Below the pieces are notes generated by a model, which did no database searches, was not told the DNA's origin, and saw nothing but the letters and a program-made list of their open reading frames with translations. This document shows positions 24,722 through 34,240 of a DNA stretch of 50,667 bases, in pieces. The position numbers were made by a program, and so were the translations under genes. Source of the DNA: an uncultured bacterium (GTDB lineage: Bacteria > Planctomycetota > Phycisphaerae > Phycisphaerales > UBA1924); contig CAILKP010000143.1 of the NCBI GenBank assembly GCA_903834785.1, positions 1 through 50,667 of the forward strand, given 5' to 3'. Numbering within the stretch: position 1 is the stretch's first letter; each line of letters starts with the position of its first letter.

Positions 24722-25427
24722 GTGTGACCCCCTTTGCACTGATGGCAGCGGCGGGTTCGCCGGTGATGATCTGACCGCGGTCGATACCGATCTGGCGGTC
24801 GAAGCGGCCCTCGAGGGCGGGGTCGTGGCTGGTGACCAGGAGCGTTGCGCCGCTGCCGCGGCAGGCGGCCCGGATGACCTCCACTGCTGCGGCGGCGTTG
24901 GCCGGGTCGAGGCTGGCGGTGGGCTCATCGGCCAGGACGAGGACGGGGCGGCAGGCGACGGCGCGGGCGACGGCGACGCGTTGCTGCTGGCCGACGCTGA
25001 GGGTGCCGACATCGGCATCGGGGCGTTCGATGCCGAGTTCACGCAGGAGGCGGTCGGCCCGCTGGCGATGCTCGGCCGGCGGGACATCAGTGAACATGAG
25101 TGCCGCCATGACGTTCTCGGCGGCTGAGAAGCCGGAGAGGAGCTGGAAGGTCTGGAAGATCATGCCGATGTGGGTTCCGCGGAAGGCGTCGCGGCGGCCC
25201 TGCGGGAGTGCGAAGATGTTCTGGCCCCCCACTTCGACGGATCCGCCCTGCGGGGACAGGAGGCCGGCGATGACGGACAGGAGCGTGCTCTTGCCGCTGC
25301 CGGAGCCGCCGCGGAGCAGGACGTGCTCGCCGGCCTCAAGCCGGAGCGAGACGCCGCTGAGCACCGGCGGGCCGGCGGAGCCGGGCCAGGAGAAACGAAG
25401 GTTGCTGATATCGAGGACCGTTGCCAC
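24708..25427 (-). CDS. ABC transporter ATP-binding protein (LolD/MacB type)
   Basis: 239 residues from GTG 25427 (MATVLDISNLRFSW). The frame is open upstream, but that part crosses the tRNA terminator, so the short form is chosen. Motifs in order are Walker A GGSGSGKSTL, Q-loop MIFQTFQL, signature LSVGQQQRVAVA, Walker B VLVLADEPTASLD and switch His TSHD. This pattern places it in the family that energises FtsX-type permeases. The stop overlaps the permease start. ATP hydrolysis occurs in the cytoplasm. There is no obvious strong ribosome site. Confidence 0.92.
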   Translation of the reverse strand: MATVLDISNLRFSWPGSAGPPVLSGVSLRLEAGEHVLLRGGSGSGKSTLLSVIAGLLSPQGGSVEVGGQNIFALPQGRRDAFRGTHIGMIFQTFQLLSGFSAAENVMAALMFTDVPPAEHRQRADRLLRELGIERPDADVGTLSVGQQQRVAVARAVACRPVLVLADEPTASLDPANAAAAVEVIRAACRGSGATLLVTSHDPALEGRFDRQIGIDRGQIITGEPAAAISAKGVTHGTL

Positions 25428-25459
25428 GGCGGAGATTAGGGGAGGCGGCGTAGCGGGTG

Positions 25460-25494
25460 ACAAAAACAAACCGACCCAGCATTGCTGCTGGGTC
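25460..25494 (-). terminator. Rho-independent terminator of tRNA-Gly
   Basis: On the minus strand GACCCAGCA pairs with TGCTGGGTC (25473-25494), followed by GGTTTGTTTTTG. It starts 14 bases past the tRNA 3' end and so separates the tRNA from the ATPase gene. Confidence 0.85.
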
Positions 25495-25508
25495 GAAAGT
25501 TTGATCAA

Positions 25509-25580
25509 AGCGGGCGACGCGATTTGAACGCGCGACCCTCACGTTGGCAACGTGATGCTCTACCACTGAGCTACGCCCGC
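25509..25580 (-). tRNA. tRNA-Gly (anticodon GCC)
   Basis: A 72-base cloverleaf on the minus strand. The acceptor GCGGGCG pairs with CGCCCGC, discriminator T at 25509. The D-arm is in TAGCTCAGTGGTAGAGC. The anticodon arm CACGT-TGCCAAC-GTG has loop TTGCCAA with anticodon GCC. The T-arm is GCGCG-TTCAAAT-CGCGT. CCA is not encoded. It lies between the fusion-protein gene and the permease/ATPase genes, all on the same strand. Confidence 0.95.
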
Positions 25581-25723
25581 AATGTCGCCTTACCTTGCGG
25601 CTTGGCAGGAGGTGATGTTACCCGCCTATCGGTTGGCCGTCAAGACGCCGTGAATGAGGATTTGTCATCCCGGCATGGAACCAGCCGGAAGTGACCGGGA
25701 AAGTGGAAAAACTGCGTGGTCCA

Positions 25724-27697
25724 TCACTTTCCCGGACTCGGCTGGGTCCGATCGGCGGGAACGGCGGCGGCTGGACCACCGGCGGGTGGGCCGGCAGGGG
25801 CCGCAGGGATCGCAGGGATCGCGGGGGCCGCACCGGGGGCTGGTGCCGCGGCGGTGGGCCGACCGGCGCCGGGGGCGGCAGCGGGAGTGCCGGAGGGGGC
25901 GGGTGCGGCGGTGGTCGGGCCGCCGCTTCCGGACGGGGGCATGCCAACGGGGGCAGCACCGGCTGGGCGGCCACCGCCGCCACCGGGACGGCCACCGGAG
26001 CCCGGGGGGCCACCGGCGGGCATAACGCGGCCGTCGGGCAGGAGCACGAGGCCGACGGCGGCGAGTTCTGCCTTCTCCCAGGGCTGCTCGATGACTTCAC
26101 CGGCGGCGGGCTCGCGGATGAGAACGCGGTCACCCTGCGAGACGCCGATGGTGACTTCGGCGAAGCGGTCGCTGCGGCGGCCGACGCGGACGGGGACGCG
26201 GCGGAAGCGGTTGTTCTTGTCGGGGACGAGGACGTAGCGGACGAGGCCTTCGGAGAAGACGGCCTGGATGGGGACGGTCAGGGCACGCTCGACTTTGTCC
26301 AGGAGGATCTGGGCTTCGGCCCGCATGGAGGGCTTGAGCTGGACCTCGGCGGCGGAGGTTTCGAGGCGGACCTTGACGGTGTATTCGCGGAGGTTGGGGT
26401 CGCGCCAGCCGCCGGACTCGGCGATGACGCCGATGGACTCGACAGCGCCGGGGATTGAGCGGCCGCCGAGCGCATCGACCTTGATGGTCGCGGGCTGGCC
26501 GGGCTTCATGCGGCCGGTCATGGACTCGTGGACGCGGACGGAGGCGACCATTTCGGTGGTGTCGGGCAGGATGATGAGCTGCTGGTTGCGTGTGACCTGC
26601 CGGCCGACATCGAGCGATCCCTCGGAGTTGTTGCCCCAGCGGTCGCGGTTGACGCTGGTGGCGTAGACGACCAGACCGTCGGACGGGGCGCGGAGGGTGG
26701 ACAGCTCGAGCTGCTCTTTGAGCTTGTCGAGCTTCTGCTCGCGGAGGCGGAGCTGCTCGCGCTTGTTCTTGCGGTCGGCATCGGCCTTGGCGAGCTCGCT
26801 GTCGGCCTTCTGGGCGACTTTGCTGAGCTCGGCGCGGGCCTGATCGACGGCGGACTTCTTGACCTTTTCGTCCTTGACGTACTCGAAGTTGTCGTAGACG
26901 GTGATGTTCAGGCGGGCTGTCCGCAGGGCGGCTTCGGCCTCGAGGTAGGCGACTTCGTCGCGCTTGAGCTCGTCGCGGGCGAGGAAGCCGCGCTTCTCGA
27001 GCTCGACGGAGCGGTCGTACTTCTCCTTGAGGCGTTCGAGTTCGCGGGTGGCCTTTTCCAGGGCCAGTTGCAGGGTCTGGCGCTTGCTGGTGACTTCACC
27101 TTCCTGCCACTTGCGCAAATCGAGTTCGGCGATCTCAACTTCCAGCGCGGCCTTGCGGTTGTCGCTGGCGTTCTGGTTGACCTGGATGGAGTAGTTGTTC
27201 TCGGCGACGACGACCTCGGCGCGGGCGGACTCGACGCGGAGGGAATCCTCATCGACCTGGGTCTGGATGTTGTCGCTGTTGAGGCGGACGAGGACCTCGC
27301 CGGCCTTGACCTGGACGCCTTCCTTGATGATCTCGACGATCGTCGTGGGCTGCTCGAGCTGGTTGCGGATGTCGATCTGCTTGCGGGCCTCGAGCTCACC
27401 GGTGGCGGAGGTGGTGACGTCGAAGCTGGTGACCTTGACTACGGCCAGATCGATTTCCTCGGGGCTCAGCGGCTTGCCCTGGTCGGCGGTGGGCGGGGTT
27501 TGGGATGAGGCGTCCTTGGCGGCGCCGTCCTTGCCTGCGGTACCGCCGGAGCCGGACTGAGCCGGCTGAGCGGGCTGGCCACGCCCCGCACCCAACAGGA
27601 GGCCGGCGGCGATGCACAGGCCGGCGCAGGTCACAATGGCACCGACGGCGAGACGGCGGCGGGACGTGCGGGGCTGAGCGGGGGATTGATCTTGCAT
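25724..27697 (-). CDS. HlyD/MacA-type membrane fusion (periplasmic adaptor) protein
   Basis: 657 residues from ATG 27697, after GGAG at eight bases. One N-terminal TM helix (about 16-38) follows SRRR, then an Ala/Gly/Gln linker. The barrel-sandwich part starts near 'TTSATGELEARKQIDIRNQL', followed by a very long alpha-helical coiled-coil hairpin (about 170-330, rich in Lys/Glu/Leu), the return strand 'LRAPSDGLVVYATSV', a beta-barrel ('GQPATIKVDALGGRSIPGAV') and a membrane-proximal domain with 'VPIQAVFSEGLVRYVLV'. The last 110 residues are Pro/Gly/Ala-rich low complexity, unusual for the family. It should bridge the permease to an outer-membrane exit; no TolC-like gene is present. The coiled coil is longer than in MacA (inference from Lys/Glu-rich length). 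Confidence 0.88.
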   Translation of the reverse strand: MQDQSPAQPRTSRRRLAVGAIVTCAGLCIAAGLLLGAGRGQPAQPAQSGSGGTAGKDGAAKDASSQTPPTADQGKPLSPEEIDLAVVKVTSFDVTTSATGELEARKQIDIRNQLEQPTTIVEIIKEGVQVKAGEVLVRLNSDNIQTQVDEDSLRVESARAEVVVAENNYSIQVNQNASDNRKAALEVEIAELDLRKWQEGEVTSKRQTLQLALEKATRELERLKEKYDRSVELEKRGFLARDELKRDEVAYLEAEAALRTARLNITVYDNFEYVKDEKVKKSAVDQARAELSKVAQKADSELAKADADRKNKREQLRLREQKLDKLKEQLELSTLRAPSDGLVVYATSVNRDRWGNNSEGSLDVGRQVTRNQQLIILPDTTEMVASVRVHESMTGRMKPGQPATIKVDALGGRSIPGAVESIGVIAESGGWRDPNLREYTVKVRLETSAAEVQLKPSMRAEAQILLDKVERALTVPIQAVFSEGLVRYVLVPDKNNRFRRVPVRVGRRSDRFAEVTIGVSQGDRVLIREPAAGEVIEQPWEKAELAAVGLVLLPDGRVMPAGGPPGSGGRPGGGGGRPAGAAPVGMPPSGSGGPTTAAPAPSGTPAAAPGAGRPTAAAPAPGAAPAIPAIPAAPAGPPAGGPAAAVPADRTQPSPGK

Positions 27698-27962
27698 GCG
27701 GTAACTCCGAGACCAGAACCGGGCCGCCGAGAACCGGCGGCAGGGCGGGAACACAAACGGGTGCAGACCCGATCCGGTGCCGTGGCCGCGAGGCCCAGCC
27801 CCGGCGGGTGCCACGAACACTTGGACGTCAATGGTACGGTCGCCGGAGGAGAAAGTTGCACGACCTGACCGATTCCGATTGGGTTATGGAAGGGTATGGA
27901 CAGGCGGATCCCCGGATGATGCACACCGAATTCCCGAGAGCCGGGGCGGCGAACGATTCGCT

Positions 27963-28724
27963 GTGACGACGCCCACCCTGCCACAAGTCGGTCCGCCTTC
28001 GGAACTGGTGCTGATTGCTGCCGCGGAGGTGGAGTATCAGGCGATTGCCAAGGCGTGCGGGAGTTTGGCAAGTCCGACGGGGACGACGGCGCTGGGGCCC
28101 GGGGTGACGCTGCACCGGGTCGGGGTGGGGAAGGTCAACGCGGCGATCGGGACGAGCCGCGTGCTGCTGGGTGGCCGGGGAAGGGACGGGGTGCTGGTGG
28201 TAAGCGTGGGCATTGGCGGGGCGTTGCCGGCGGGCGAGGGCTTTGCCCATGGGCTGCTGGAGGTGGTGGTGGCGGAGCGGTCGTGCTACGGCGATGAGGG
28301 AAAAGTGACGCCGGGCGGATTTGTGGATTGCTGGGCGATGGGCTTCCCGCCGGGGGACTTCCCGGCGAGCGGGGTTGCGGGTGATGCCTGGCTGCTGGGT
28401 GCGGCTGCGGAGATGAGCGGCGCAGGTTGGCGTGCGGTGCGCGGGACGGTGGCGACGGTGTCGACCTGCTCGGGCACTGATGCGCTGGCCGCTGAGATTG
28501 TGCGGCGGACCGGGGCCACGGTGGAGGCGATGGAAGGTGCGGCGGTGGGGCAGACCGTGCGGGCGATTGGCGCGGGCGGCGGCGAGACCGCGCGGTTTGC
28601 GGAGCTGCGGGTGATCAGCAACACAACCGGGGATGCCGGCAAGCAGGTGTGGCAGATCCGGCCCGCGCTGGAGCGGTTGGGGGCGGCGGCCGCGGAGCTG
28701 GTGCGGTGCGTTGTACCGGCGTGA
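27963..28724 (+). CDS. mqnB: Futalosine hydrolase-like nucleosidase (menaquinone pathway)
   Basis: 253 residues from GTG 27963. The sequence has the purine-nucleoside-phosphorylase/MTAN fold features: an early 'LVLIAAAEVEYQAIAKACG', the ribose/nucleobase-site 'VVSVGIGGALP', the EAMEGAAVGQ motif (Glu-Met-Glu-Gly-Ala binds ribose) and 'ELRVISNTTGD' with the catalytic Asp. This motif set fits futalosine hydrolase (MqnB), which releases hypoxanthine in the futalosine route to menaquinone; a 5'-methylthioadenosine nucleosidase is the main alternative. No other mqn genes are nearby. A menaquinone-type succinate dehydrogenase in the same window fits. The start is weakly supported, since the upstream frame is open but lacks family similarity. 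Confidence 0.75.
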   Translation: MTTPTLPQVGPPSELVLIAAAEVEYQAIAKACGSLASPTGTTALGPGVTLHRVGVGKVNAAIGTSRVLLGGRGRDGVLVVSVGIGGALPAGEGFAHGLLEVVVAERSCYGDEGKVTPGGFVDCWAMGFPPGDFPASGVAGDAWLLGAAAEMSGAGWRAVRGTVATVSTCSGTDALAAEIVRRTGATVEAMEGAAVGQTVRAIGAGGGETARFAELRVISNTTGDAGKQVWQIRPALERLGAAAAELVRCVVPA

Positions 28725-28757
28725 TGTCTCGCGGGCGAGGCGATTAGCCCTTGGAAC

Positions 28758-30242
28758 TTAACCCTTAATCTGGGCGATCAGGGCCTTGATGGCTTCGCGG
28801 CGGGCGCGGATGTCCTTGTAGCCGAACTGCTGCTGGGCGATCTTGGAGGCGATGGTGCTGGCTTCTTCGGCGGCGGCGGCATCGCGGTCCTTCTCGGCGC
28901 GCATCTGCAGGGCGCACATGAGCTCGTAGCGCAGGTCCAGCGAGGAGGACTCCAGATCGTTCTGGCCCTCCAGGGCCTGGCGGAAGGTGTCGACGGCTTC
29001 ATCGGCCCAGCCGATGGAGACGAACGCGCGGCCCATGGCCAGAAGGACCTTGGGCTTGTTGCGGCCGTCGCTCTTGGCCTGCTGGAGCTGCTCGATGGCC
29101 TCGTTGTGCTTGCCGACTTCGATGTAGCGGATGGCCAGTTCGTACTTCAGACCCAGGTCTGTGGGGTACGCGCTCACGCGGGCCTCGTACTCCTCGATTT
29201 CCAGTGCCAACTGGGTGGCGGTGGCGGCGGGGAGCTTGGCTGCAGCGGCGGCATCGCCGCCGATGGAGGCCTCGCGGATGACCTTGAGGGCGCGGCGGCC
29301 GACTTTGATGCGGATGTCGCCGGCGGTCTGGCGGAAGCGGTATTCCTGGGTGTCCTTGAACGCGCGGTCGAGAACGGCCATGGCGGTCTGTTCATCGGCG
29401 GGCGTGCCGCGGCTGATGAGGGCCTCGACGTACTTGCGGATGTTGACGCGGTCCTGGGGGTTTGAGTTGTAATCGGCCTTGGCGCCCTCGACGAGGTTGG
29501 TCGCGGCATCCTCGCTCTTGATCATCCGGCCTTCGGTCTCGGACTGGGCCTGGCGGGCGGCATCGCGGATGTTGCTGCGGAAGCCGCCATCCTTGCCGGT
29601 GTTCTCGTAGCCGCCCTTGCTCATGGTGGCCTGGGCGGCCATGTTCTTGACGTCGGTGCCGAGGTTGATGTCCGTTGGGTCGAGCTTGAGGGCGATTTCG
29701 CCGGCGCGGAGGGCGACGTCGTAGAGGCCGAACTTGCTCATGGCTTCCATGAGCTTGACGAAGTGGTCCTTGCGGGGCTTGGGCTCGCGGGCGAGGAGCT
29801 CGAGGGCCTTGGGGCCGATCCACTTGGCGGGCTCGGCCAAGCCGATTTCGGCGGGGATCATGGCGGCCTTGAGGGCCAGGTCGGCCTCGCTGGGCTTGCA
29901 GGCCCAGTTGAGCAGGGCCGAGAGGAACTTATCGACGGGCGTGCCGCCGCCGAGGGCGGCGACCATGTCCTTGGTGGGGGCCTTGCCGGCGGCGCCGGAG
30001 CGGTAGTCGGCGGCGGACTTGAAGAAGCCTTCGAGGGCGGGGATGTTGGCGGGGTCGAAGCGCAGGCCGGAGAGCCAGCAGGTCATGGCGTATTCGACGT
30101 TGCCGGTCTCGTGAACGGTGGTGGCGCGCTCAAACCAGGCCTTGGCCTTGGCGGGGTTGAACTCCAGCGAGCCGCCGGCGGGCTTGGCTGCCTTTGCATC
30201 CTGATCACTGGCGGGTTTCTTGAATCGATCGAACAAGCCCAC
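28758..30242 (-). CDS. Tetratricopeptide-repeat protein
   Basis: 494 residues from GTG 30242, after AAGGAG at eight bases. Several degenerate TPR units appear: 'AKAWFERATTVHETGNVEYA' (about 34-66), 'LYDVALRAGEIALKLDPTD', 'LGLKYELAIRYIEVGKHNEA' and 'VLLAMGRAFVSIGWADEAVD'. A Lys/Gln/Glu-rich segment of about 110 residues in the middle looks partly unstructured. There is no signal peptide or TM helix, so it is cytoplasmic and probably a protein-binding scaffold. It faces mqnB tail-to-tail and is divergent from the metalloprotease gene. The specific partner is unknown. Confidence 0.8.
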   Translation of the reverse strand: MGLFDRFKKPASDQDAKAAKPAGGSLEFNPAKAKAWFERATTVHETGNVEYAMTCWLSGLRFDPANIPALEGFFKSAADYRSGAAGKAPTKDMVAALGGGTPVDKFLSALLNWACKPSEADLALKAAMIPAEIGLAEPAKWIGPKALELLAREPKPRKDHFVKLMEAMSKFGLYDVALRAGEIALKLDPTDINLGTDVKNMAAQATMSKGGYENTGKDGGFRSNIRDAARQAQSETEGRMIKSEDAATNLVEGAKADYNSNPQDRVNIRKYVEALISRGTPADEQTAMAVLDRAFKDTQEYRFRQTAGDIRIKVGRRALKVIREASIGGDAAAAAKLPAATATQLALEIEEYEARVSAYPTDLGLKYELAIRYIEVGKHNEAIEQLQQAKSDGRNKPKVLLAMGRAFVSIGWADEAVDTFRQALEGQNDLESSSLDLRYELMCALQMRAEKDRDAAAAEEASTIASKIAQQQFGYKDIRARREAIKALIAQIKG

Positions 30243-30403
30243 GTCGGTCTCCTTGGCGCTTCAGAAGCGGCAACAACATCAGTCCGAACCAGCCGCGAGG
30301 ACTGCCCGAAGGGGGCAACGACGCGAACGGCATGATATCTCGCCGCAGGACCTGCGCCCGGACCGGACGGGCGACCTTCAATAGTCCGCGGGATGCCGCG
30401 GCT

Positions 30404-32050
30404 ATGGGACTGATCCCCCGACCAACCTGGTGCCGGTTCGTAGCTGTATCCGGCTGGGCGGCTGTGTCGGTTGCCTGCGGGGTGACATTCGGCCAGCAGC
30501 CGGACCCCGCCGACCCCTCGTCCCCCTCCGCCCCCTCCGCCCCGAATCGCCCCCCCACTGCCGGGTCGCCCGCATCCGGCGGGACGATTGAGGCGTCATC
30601 ACCCGAGGAAGCACGGGCGATTCTGAAGGCACAGCTGACGGCGGAGTTGTCGCGCAAGGCCGAGGCCAAGGACCTGCCCGGGGCGGCGAGGGTCCTGGAG
30701 GACCTGGTCAAGCTGTCGCCCGGCCAGTGGCAGCCGCGGTACAACCTGGCGGCGGTACGGGCCCGGATGGGCAGCGAGCAGCGGGATGCCGCGGCGGCGG
30801 CGCTGGCGGATGCGTTTTCGTGCGGGCTGGATGACTTTGCCCGGATCCGGGCCGATGGGGCCCTGGCGGGGCTGCTGGACCACCCGGTGATTGAGCCGAT
30901 TGCGGGGGCACCGGAGAAGCTGCTGCTGGCGATTCGGGATTCCCGTGCCGCGGCGGCCAAGAAGCAGTACGGCAACCGGTACAGCGTGACGAACAACGAG
31001 GCGCTGCGGGCGACGATTGTTTCGAGCGTGCCGGAGTCGTCAACGGCGTTTGCCACTGAGCAGATGGTGCTGATCCGCGACTGGTGGCAGCATGCGGTGC
31101 TGCCGGAAGGGACGGCGGCGATCGTTGAAGGCGGGCCGACACCGTCACCGTGGGTGATGGTGGTGATTCCCACGCGGCCACACTTTAACCGGTGGGCGGC
31201 GGAGGTTGTCGGTGCGCGGGCGGACTCGCTGGCGGGGCTGTATGACCATGATCGGCGCGAGCTGGTCACGCAGGACACGGGCTCGACGCTGCGGCATGAG
31301 TTTGCCCATGCGCTGCACTGGCGGCACATGATGCGACTGGGGCAGTTTCACCCGGTGTGGGTGCAGGAGGGGCTGTGCTCGCTGGTTGAGGATGTGACGA
31401 TGCCGCCGGCGGGCAAGCCCGGGGCGGGAGAGCCGGCCGGGGTGAAGGACGGTGTTCCGGTGTTGCTGACGCCGGTGCCGAGTTGGCGGACCAACACGGT
31501 GCGGCGGATGGCGGAGCTGAACAACCTGCCGCGGTTTGCGGAGCTGTTTGCGATGCAGCCGGAGAAGTTCACCGCGGAGCGGACGCTGGCGAACTATGCC
31601 GCGGCGCGGGCGATTTTTCTGTATTTGTCGCAGAAGGGGCTGCTGCGGGCGTGGTACGGGGCGTTTACGGAAGGGTTTGCGGCGGACCCGACGGGCGGGG
31701 CTGCGCTGGCGGCGGTGCTGGGCAAGCCGCTGGGTGAGGTGGAGAAGGACTTTCGATCCTGGGCGCGCGGGCTGCCGGATGCGCCGGATGCGAACCGCGG
31801 CAACCAGTTCAGCTTTGGCACACCCTTGGAGCAGGCGGCTGATGGGCTGGCGGTGACGCAGCTGGGGCTGAGCGACCTGCGCACCGGCGGGCTGCTGCCG
31901 GGTGATGTGGTGCAGGTTGTGGCGGGCACACCCGTGCGCGACTGGCACGACCTGGAGCGGGCACTGGCGAACAACAAGTTTGGCGACGTTGTGGAGGTGC
32001 AGGTGCGGCGGCAACAGAAGGTTGTGACGCTGAAGCTGCAGATCAAATGA
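30404..32050 (+). CDS. Secreted zinc metalloprotease-like protein with PDZ-like tail
   Basis: 548 residues from ATG 30404; an ATG at 30332 would add 24 residues but spoil the signal peptide. The signal peptide (about 9-30, ending FGQQ) is followed by a Pro/Ser/Ala linker and a helical TPR-like segment ('LEDLVKLSPGQWQPRYNLAA'). The catalytic region has HEFAHALHW with first His at 298, and a downstream WVQEG with Glu about 24 residues later (E322), the gluzincin arrangement seen in DUF1570/M1-like Planctomycete proteins. After a helical domain, the C-terminal 90 residues read as PDZ-like ('QLGLSDLRTGGLLPGDVVQV', 'VVEVQVRRQQKVVTLKLQIK'). Role: extracytoplasmic proteolysis (inference). It ends close to the next gene pair, on the same strand. 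Confidence 0.78.
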   Translation: MGLIPRPTWCRFVAVSGWAAVSVACGVTFGQQPDPADPSSPSAPSAPNRPPTAGSPASGGTIEASSPEEARAILKAQLTAELSRKAEAKDLPGAARVLEDLVKLSPGQWQPRYNLAAVRARMGSEQRDAAAAALADAFSCGLDDFARIRADGALAGLLDHPVIEPIAGAPEKLLLAIRDSRAAAAKKQYGNRYSVTNNEALRATIVSSVPESSTAFATEQMVLIRDWWQHAVLPEGTAAIVEGGPTPSPWVMVVIPTRPHFNRWAAEVVGARADSLAGLYDHDRRELVTQDTGSTLRHEFAHALHWRHMMRLGQFHPVWVQEGLCSLVEDVTMPPAGKPGAGEPAGVKDGVPVLLTPVPSWRTNTVRRMAELNNLPRFAELFAMQPEKFTAERTLANYAAARAIFLYLSQKGLLRAWYGAFTEGFAADPTGGAALAAVLGKPLGEVEKDFRSWARGLPDAPDANRGNQFSFGTPLEQAADGLAVTQLGLSDLRTGGLLPGDVVQVVAGTPVRDWHDLERALANNKFGDVVEVQVRRQQKVVTLKLQIK

Positions 32051-32217
32051 AGGCCGGCGTGAGACGCAAGTTGGTTGTGGGTGCGGCTGCCGCGGTGGTG
32101 GTGGTGGAGCGCACGCCGGATGGCGGATTATCGAATGCAGATGGCCAGCGGCGAGGCCGGGCCGCGGCGAGGTGCCTGAACGGGAGCGCGGCCGTACGAT
32201 TGATTCCGGAGGTTTTC

Positions 32218-34125
32218 ATGACGACGACAACGCAGGGCAGTGGCGGAACAAGGCGGGTGTTTGATGGTGATGCAACGGTGGATGCGGTGCTGGGGGCATC
32301 GGGCCTTCCCCGGGAGCTGCAGGATCTGGTGCGGCTGGTGGTGAGCCGCTGCCGGCTGAGCAAGCGGGAGAAGTCGCAGGCGGCGGCGATGTTGTGCGAC
32401 CGGTTTGCCGAGCAGTTGGACGCGGGGCGGACCGTGCAGCAGATCACTGGCGAGTTGGGGGAGCCCCGGGTGGTGGCCCGCACGCTGAGCCGGGAGGTGC
32501 GGCGAAGCCGGCCGCTGAGCGTGCGGATCTTCCGCCGCGGGGTGCAGGGGGTGGTGGCGTGCTTGCTGCTGCTGATCGCGGTGTACGGGTTTTACTTCGT
32601 GCGGTTTAACTTCGGTACGCCCAACATCGCGAGGAACTTTGCGCAGGAGCACAACGACCGGGTGCTGGCCAGGCCGGAGTCGGAGCGGGCGTGGCCGATT
32701 TACCGACAGTTGCTGCCGGGTTGGAAGCACTTGACGTACACGAAGGAAGAGGGGACGGACGGGTATCCGGCGCTGAAGCCGGGCACGCCAGGGTGGGAGG
32801 CCGCCGTTGCCAATCTCAATGCCAACGCCGCGGCAGTGGAGGCGATTCGCCGCGCGGCGAAGCTGCCGGCTCTGGGCTGTCCGCTGCGAGATAGCCCGGA
32901 CCCGATCGTCGAACAGTGGAAGTCGCAGCGCACTTCGGGCGGGGTTCCGGACGCCCCGGGTTCTGTTGCGAGCAATCCCTTGCTGTTCAACATTTCACTG
33001 CCGCAACTGGAAGTCGCGCGGCCGTTCGCTCAGGCGTTGAAGTTTGATGCACTCGTCGCCGCGGAGCGAGGTGACGGGCAGCGCGTGGTCGACGATCTCG
33101 CCGCGATGATCGGTCTGGCACGCCAGGTTCGGGACTCCGAGTTCTTGATGGTCGATCTGGTGGCGTTGGCCGTGTATTCAATGGCTGTTTACTCCACCGG
33201 GGAGTTCCTCGATCGATACCCCGGCGTGTTCACCGATGCGCAGCTGGTCGAACTGGCGTCAATGCTGGCCCCAGCCGCGGACAGCGAGAACCCGTTTCGC
33301 GTCCGATTCACCGTGGAGAGACAGCAGGTGCTCGATATTCTCCAGCGGTCGTATTCTGACGATGGCGGCGGCGATGGCGTTCTGGTGTCAGATGGACTGC
33401 GGTTCTTTGGTTCTCTCGGCAACGGGCAGGCTCTGCCAGGAACTGGGACGAGCATTGGCCTTTCGTTGCTTGGCCCGCTGTTGAGTGCTGGTTTGGCAGG
33501 ACGCAGCGAGATGTGGCAGTACTACGACGAGTATGTCCAGTCCGCTGAACAGTTCGGCAGCTTGCCACTCTGGCAACGTCAGGAACACCTCGCCGAGCCG
33601 GGCGCCGGGAGGCAGCCGATACTGAGAATGCGCGTGTTTCTTGCCGAAATTCTGGTCGCTGCTTTCGAGAAGGTGACCATCGCTCCGGAGCTTGCGCTGC
33701 AGGATCGCGATGCCGTCCGCGTTGCCATTGCACTCGAGCAGTACCGGCGTGCGAAGGGGGCATGGCCGGCTGCGTTGAGGGACTTGGTGCCGGCATACCT
33801 GCCCGAGGTGCCGCCGGATCGCTATAACGGCAAACCGCTCGGTTACGTGCTCGTGAACGGGAAGCCGCGGATCTACTCCGTTGGTAGGGACCGGATCGAT
33901 GACGGGGGCAAACTGCCGACGGGGGTCCACTTTGACAACTCCAGATCCTGGATCAGTCCGACGGCCGCGGCAGCCCAGCTTGCCCAGCTGCAATCAGGCA
34001 AGCGTGTGCCGGGGCTCGAGGACTTCCGCGGCGACTGGATCCTCTGGCCGGAGCCATCGGAGACCGATGACAAGGCCGCCCCAGCACCTTCGACGGAACC
34101 GGCGCCTGCGGCACCCGCAGGGTGA
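32218..34125 (+). CDS. Membrane protein with HAAS-like N-terminus (paralogue 1)
   Basis: 635 residues from ATG 32218, after GGAGG at five bases. Residues about 20-85 ('LPRELQDLVRLVVSRCRLSK', 'AAMLCDRFAEQLDAG', GELGEPRVVARTL) resemble the HAAS/DUF1700-type cytoplasmic helical domain that precedes TM segments. One TM helix follows (about 108-130, GVVACLLLLIAVYGFYFVRF). The extracytoplasmic part is about 500 residues; its end ('ALEQYRRAKGAWPAALRDLV', PAYLPEVPPDRYNGKPLGY, YSVGRDRIDDGG) matches a Planctomycete domain otherwise seen in pseudopilin-like proteins. Function unknown. A tandem paralogue follows. The two are almost identical at DNA level up to about 32740, then diverge. Confidence 0.82.
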   Translation: MTTTTQGSGGTRRVFDGDATVDAVLGASGLPRELQDLVRLVVSRCRLSKREKSQAAAMLCDRFAEQLDAGRTVQQITGELGEPRVVARTLSREVRRSRPLSVRIFRRGVQGVVACLLLLIAVYGFYFVRFNFGTPNIARNFAQEHNDRVLARPESERAWPIYRQLLPGWKHLTYTKEEGTDGYPALKPGTPGWEAAVANLNANAAAVEAIRRAAKLPALGCPLRDSPDPIVEQWKSQRTSGGVPDAPGSVASNPLLFNISLPQLEVARPFAQALKFDALVAAERGDGQRVVDDLAAMIGLARQVRDSEFLMVDLVALAVYSMAVYSTGEFLDRYPGVFTDAQLVELASMLAPAADSENPFRVRFTVERQQVLDILQRSYSDDGGGDGVLVSDGLRFFGSLGNGQALPGTGTSIGLSLLGPLLSAGLAGRSEMWQYYDEYVQSAEQFGSLPLWQRQEHLAEPGAGRQPILRMRVFLAEILVAAFEKVTIAPELALQDRDAVRVAIALEQYRRAKGAWPAALRDLVPAYLPEVPPDRYNGKPLGYVLVNGKPRIYSVGRDRIDDGGKLPTGVHFDNSRSWISPTAAAAQLAQLQSGKRVPGLEDFRGDWILWPEPSETDDKAAPAPSTEPAPAAPAG

Positions 34126-34240
34126 TGATCATCCAGACTCAGGAATAGGCGCCGCGGAGGACTGTTCGGCCGCAAGGCCTTCACTGCCCTGAGGTCCACC
34201 GACTTCGACTGTGACTCTACCCTCATTGGACGAGGTTCTC

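Noticed and set aside
25428..25508. Longer start for the ABC ATPase gene
   Set aside because: It would run through the tRNA terminator and adds no family similarity.
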